From Branchipolynoe longqiensis (Eukaryota; Annelida; Polychaeta; Phyllodocida; Polynoidae): a stretch of 64,000 nt of DNA. The notes under the pieces were generated by a model that had not been told where the DNA came from, did not search any database, and was given only the letters and a program-made list of their open reading frames with translations. The DNA lies in contig CM059193.1 of assembly GCA_030323885.1 (NCBI GenBank), positions 51,302,749-51,366,748 of the forward strand, in the 5' to 3' direction. Position numbers and translations under genes: made by a program. Of this stretch, positions 63,800 to 64,000 are shown piece after piece; positions within the stretch are counted from its first letter, which is position 1, and each line of letters begins with the position of its first letter.

Positions 63800-64000
63800 A
63801 ATTAAAGTTGCATAGCCCACTGGTTTTGAGTTTCTGTCATTTTCTGTGATAAATATATTAGGCTGATCATCATAATCTACTTTAGCTTGAACTAATTTGT
63901 GTCATAAATGGCTAACTTTTGAGATATTTGAAGTGCAACCATGTGAAATTATTTTGCGAAGCATGCCAAAACTCTGACACCATACATTTCAGCAGAACAG
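63800..64000 (+). mobile_element. M1 TIR element, cut by the window edge
   Basis: TTAAAGTTGCATAGCCCACT, GGTTTTGAGTTTCTGTCATT, CTACTTTAGCTTGAACTAA, AATGGCTAACTTTTGAGATA and CACCATACATTTCAGCAG. The second terminus lies outside the window. Confidence 0.85.

Overview
This is eukaryotic, probably molluscan, non-genic DNA (likely a marine gastropod or other lophotrochozoan; an inference from the style of the SINEs and LINEs, not a match I could run). There is no bacterial-type gene organisation. Most open frames here are by-products of tandem repeats whose period is a multiple of three (27, 66 and 99 bp) or that lack stop codons. I find no complete protein gene. Host coding content is limited to candidate exons: a well-formed 78-bp minus-strand exon at 26973-27050 with a netrin-like (NTR) cysteine pattern and consensus splice sites, a weaker Cys-rich plus-strand exon at 28745-28950, and a possible first-exon end at 42899. 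The window may therefore lie largely in introns.

Layout. 1-6500: a 34-bp minisatellite split by a foldback element (197-934), then a 5'-truncated, inactive RNase-H-bearing LINE (1571-6324, minus strand) with a 7-bp target-site duplication (TSD). The LINE's RNase H region carries two separate insertions (2329-2892, 2994-3570) of one LTR-like element, each with its own 4-bp TSD; a third copy is at 52813-53339. 7.6-15.1 kb: 34-bp and 99-bp satellites, SINEs, and MITEs with TA target duplications. 15.5-17.5 kb: a purine tract and a 946-bp foldback element. 17.9-25.8 kb: a 4.1-kb 66-bp minisatellite, a 71-bp array split by a second foldback element, and CA-rich arrays. 26-30 kb: a SINE inside a TIR element, the NTR-like exon, a MITE with a TAA duplication, and degraded LINE ends. 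30.4-35.1 kb: 68-bp, 73-bp and ~32-bp arrays with higher-order structure. 36.3-40.8 kb: a MITE holding a fragment of the 197-934 foldback family, then a 3.8-kb 27-bp array. 41-58 kb: scattered SINEs, short arrays, a second LINE fragment (45460-45870) and CpG-rich islands. 58.4-64 kb: a SINE split by a MITE, trinucleotide and nonamer arrays, a broken AT-rich coding relic of unknown family (60853-61790), and a TIR element at each end of the last 1.5 kb.

The recurring themes are nested insertion with readable target duplications, satellites with higher-order units, and GC-rich islands between arrays that reuse the same short motifs (GTCACGTGAC five times, GCAGACGACA six times counting both strands, CCGGAAGTG four times). 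All families and boundaries were read by eye; similarity searches were not possible.
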